Shown piece by piece: positions 62,611-64,000 of a stretch of 64,000 nucleotides of DNA; the first letter of the stretch is position 1, and the number at the start of each line of letters is the position of its first letter. The stretch lies in contig JBBISA010000012.1 in NCBI GenBank assembly GCA_037441525.1, forward strand, positions 1 to 64,000, read 5' to 3'. The notes below the pieces were generated by a model that was given only the letters and a program-made list of their open reading frames with translations, was not told where the DNA came from and searched no databases. The stretch is from SKVR01 sp037441525. GTDB lineage: Bacteria; Bacteroidota; Bacteroidia; Bacteroidales; UBA7960. The translations under genes and the position numbers were made by a program.

Positions 62611-62999
62611 AAAGAAAATCCCTTTCTTGTTTTAAGTGTGTGTATTTGCATTTAATTAATGTTGGTTTTGGTTCCAAATATAGTAAGTGTTTTTTAATTA
62701 AGTATTTTTTTCTTTATTTATTTTTCATTTTTGCCCTAATTTAGACTGTGTCTAAATAAATAATTCTTAATTAAATACCTAACACTCTGTATATCTGTGT
62801 CTTATATTATTGTAAAAAATCAGCCATCATCCTTTTATAAATCCTTTGTTTATTTCTTGTTGCCTAAATCAGGTTTTGATTAGAGAATCAACTCCTGATT
62901 AGTGTATCATAGAATTTTGCTCTTCTGTGGTTATCCTGAAAATTTTTCGGATGAGGATTCCAAAATTTGCAGTAGGTTTGCAACTATCCAAAGTAAAAA
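62611..62999. promoter_or_regulatory. Divergent promoter region of hydC2 and truA
   Basis: 389 bp, very AT-rich. On the minus strand TATATTTG (plus 62675-62682) fits the -7 consensus for hydC2. On the plus strand TAGGTTTG (62973-62980) fits it for truA, which would give a very short leader. The 8-bp-arm palindrome at 62739-62757 lies between them. Confidence 0.45.
62739..62757. promoter_or_regulatory. Operator-like palindrome ATTTAGAC-TGT-GTCTAAAT
   Basis: Perfect 8-bp arms with a 3-bp spacer, about 57 bp upstream of the hydC2 -7 candidate. This is not a Rex box; it resembles the binding site of a dimeric regulator. The half-site GTCTAA also occurs at the rex 3' end (58013-58031). Confidence 0.45.
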
Positions 63000-63758
63000 A
63001 TGGAAAGATATTTTATTGAGCTAGGTTTTGATGGATTTCCCTTTAATGGCTGGCAAAAACAACCCAATGCCACCACCATTCAGGAATTGCTTGAAAAGGC
63101 TATGGCCACTCTGCTAAGACAACCCATTGAAGTTACAGGTGCCGGAAGAACCGATACACAGGTTCACGCCACCAGTTACACGGCGCACTTCGATACACCA
63201 GACCAGTTATCCACCGAACAGAGGACAGATTTAATATACAGGCTTAATCGCATTTTGCCTCCTGAAATTGCGGTATACAACATTCACCATGTAAAACCCG
63301 ACATTCATGCTCGCTTTAGTGCACTTTCGAGAAGCTATGAGTATCACATAGCCCGCATAAAGAGCCCTTTCCTTGTAAATCGTGCGTGGTTTATGGATCG
63401 CCCCGTTGATTTAGGCAAGATGCAAAATGCCTGTAATATTTTAAGAAAACATGATGATTTTGAATGTTTCTCTAAATCGAATACCCAGGTAAACCATTAC
63501 AGATGTAAAATTTTTGAGGCTGATTGGGAGGAAAGAGGACAATTGCTGGTTTTCAAGATTACTGCCGACCGTTTTTTGCGTAATATGGTCAGGGCAATTG
63601 TTGGGACTATGATGGATGTGGGCTCAGGAAAACTCTCAATTGCTGACTTTGAAAAGGTACTTGAAAGCAGAAACCGCAGCAAAGCTGGTTATTCGGTGCC
63701 TGGCTACGGTTTGTATTTTATGGGTGCAGGGTATGAACCTGATATTTTCCTGGATTAA
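63000..63758 (+). CDS. truA: tRNA pseudouridine synthase A
   Basis: A 252-residue enzyme that makes pseudouridine at positions 38-40 of the tRNA anticodon arm. The catalytic Asp lies in VTGAGRTDTQVHA. Other family stretches are LGFDGFPFNGWQKQPNATTI at the N-terminus, HARFSALSRSYEYHIA in the middle and DRFLRNMVRAIVGTM near the C-terminus. It is divergent from hydC2 and converges with the riboflavin gene, with a 2-bp gap. Confidence 0.95.
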   Translation: MERYFIELGFDGFPFNGWQKQPNATTIQELLEKAMATLLRQPIEVTGAGRTDTQVHATSYTAHFDTPDQLSTEQRTDLIYRLNRILPPEIAVYNIHHVKPDIHARFSALSRSYEYHIARIKSPFLVNRAWFMDRPVDLGKMQNACNILRKHDDFECFSKSNTQVNHYRCKIFEADWEERGQLLVFKITADRFLRNMVRAIVGTMMDVGSGKLSIADFEKVLESRNRSKAGYSVPGYGLYFMGAGYEPDIFLD

Positions 63759-63760
63759 TG

Positions 63761-64000
63761 CTAAAATAAATGTCCCATTTTGTTCTTTTTTGCATCGATA
63801 TATCTTTTGGAATGAGGATTAACCGGGGTTATCAGTGGAATGTTTTCAGTAATTTCAATTCCGTAGCCCGATAATCCGGTGCGCTTACTTGGGTTATTAG
63901 TAATGAGTCTTATGCGTGACACTCCTAGTGAGCGTAAAATTTGAGCACCAATGCCATAATCACGTTCGTCGGCTTTAAAACCGAGTTCAATGTTGGCTTC
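63761..64000 (-). CDS. ribA: GTP cyclohydrolase II (RibA) C-terminus, partial; probably bifunctional RibBA
   Basis: The last 79 residues of a riboflavin-synthesis protein, cut by the window edge. Typical RibA C-terminal features: EANIELGFKADERDYGIGAQ, then LGVSRIRLITNNPSKR, GLSGYGIEI, and a closing KKNKMGHLF tail. In Bacteroidota RibA is normally fused to RibB, so a bifunctional RibBA is likely, but the N-terminal half is not visible. Confidence 0.88.
   Translation of the reverse strand, partial: EANIELGFKADERDYGIGAQILRSLGVSRIRLITNNPSKRTGLSGYGIEITENIPLITPVNPHSKRYIDAKKNKMGHLF

Overview
The window reads as one chromosomal segment of an anaerobic, fermentative member of the Bacteroidota (Bacteroidales-like). 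The evidence is the gene content (Bacteroidota-type LptD, DUF3822 next to rsmD, DUF2807 and DUF1343 proteins, SPOR-type amidase, outer membrane beta-barrel receptor), several -7 boxes of the form TAnnTTTG, moderately AT-rich DNA with very AT-rich intergenic gaps, and a large [FeFe]-hydrogenase region. No rRNA, tRNA, CRISPR array, IS element or prophage was recognised.

Layout. 1-3 kb: a broken cation/proton antiporter, an inositol-monophosphatase-family enzyme and mtaB. 3-6 kb: a co-directional ABC transporter / GntR regulator / DUF2807 group. 6-12 kb: a minus-strand block rsfS-ftsH-LUD protein-DUF2007-cdsA-psd (translation, proteolysis, phospholipid synthesis), with yjjG convergent. 12-18 kb: birA, pyrE, a NUDIX enzyme, a TlpA-like thioredoxin, coaD, rsmD and DUF3822. 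18-30 kb: envelope genes (lptD, a cell-wall amidase, an MCE lipid-transport protein, PBP4/dacB, a beta-barrel receptor, a NamZ-like DUF1343 protein and a 44-residue lipoprotein). 30-45 kb: metabolism and housekeeping (sucC, gcvT, a phospholipase-C/nuclease-like secreted protein, a DPP III lipoprotein, a PIG-V-like glycosyltransferase, hisS-hutH, ppdK, a GT2 glycosyltransferase). 45-48.3 kb: small lipoproteins and a decayed two-gene locus carrying two in-frame stops.

48.6-62.6 kb is the striking part, all on the minus strand. Read in the direction of transcription it holds (i) a second hydrogenase set hydC2-hydB2-hydA2; (ii) rex, the NADH/NAD+-sensing repressor; (iii) a putative sensory module: DRTGG protein, RsbW-like ATPase, a hydrogenase-like protein (called HydS here) that keeps the H-cluster ligands but lacks the proton-relay cysteine, a second DRTGG protein, a PHP-domain protein and a stand-alone HATPase; (iv) a [2Fe-2S] protein followed by hydB1-hydA1-hydC1, a trimeric HydABC-type hydrogenase. 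The two catalytic subunits differ in a key place: HydA1 has the canonical TSCCPGW loop, HydA2 has TSCSPGW, where Ser replaces a cubane-ligand Cys. Rex-box-like palindromes lie upstream of the sensory module (directly beside a good promoter) and upstream of rex itself, with a weaker one upstream of the first hydrogenase set. This suggests that hydrogen metabolism is set by the NADH/NAD+ ratio through Rex and perhaps by a second cue through HydS and its partner ATPases. No hydE/F/G maturation genes lie in the window.

62.6-64 kb: truA and the 3' end of a ribA/ribBA gene running off the window. A 57-bp imperfect palindromic repeat occurs twice in opposite orientation (45.4 and 54.2 kb), with a single arm at 44.4 kb.
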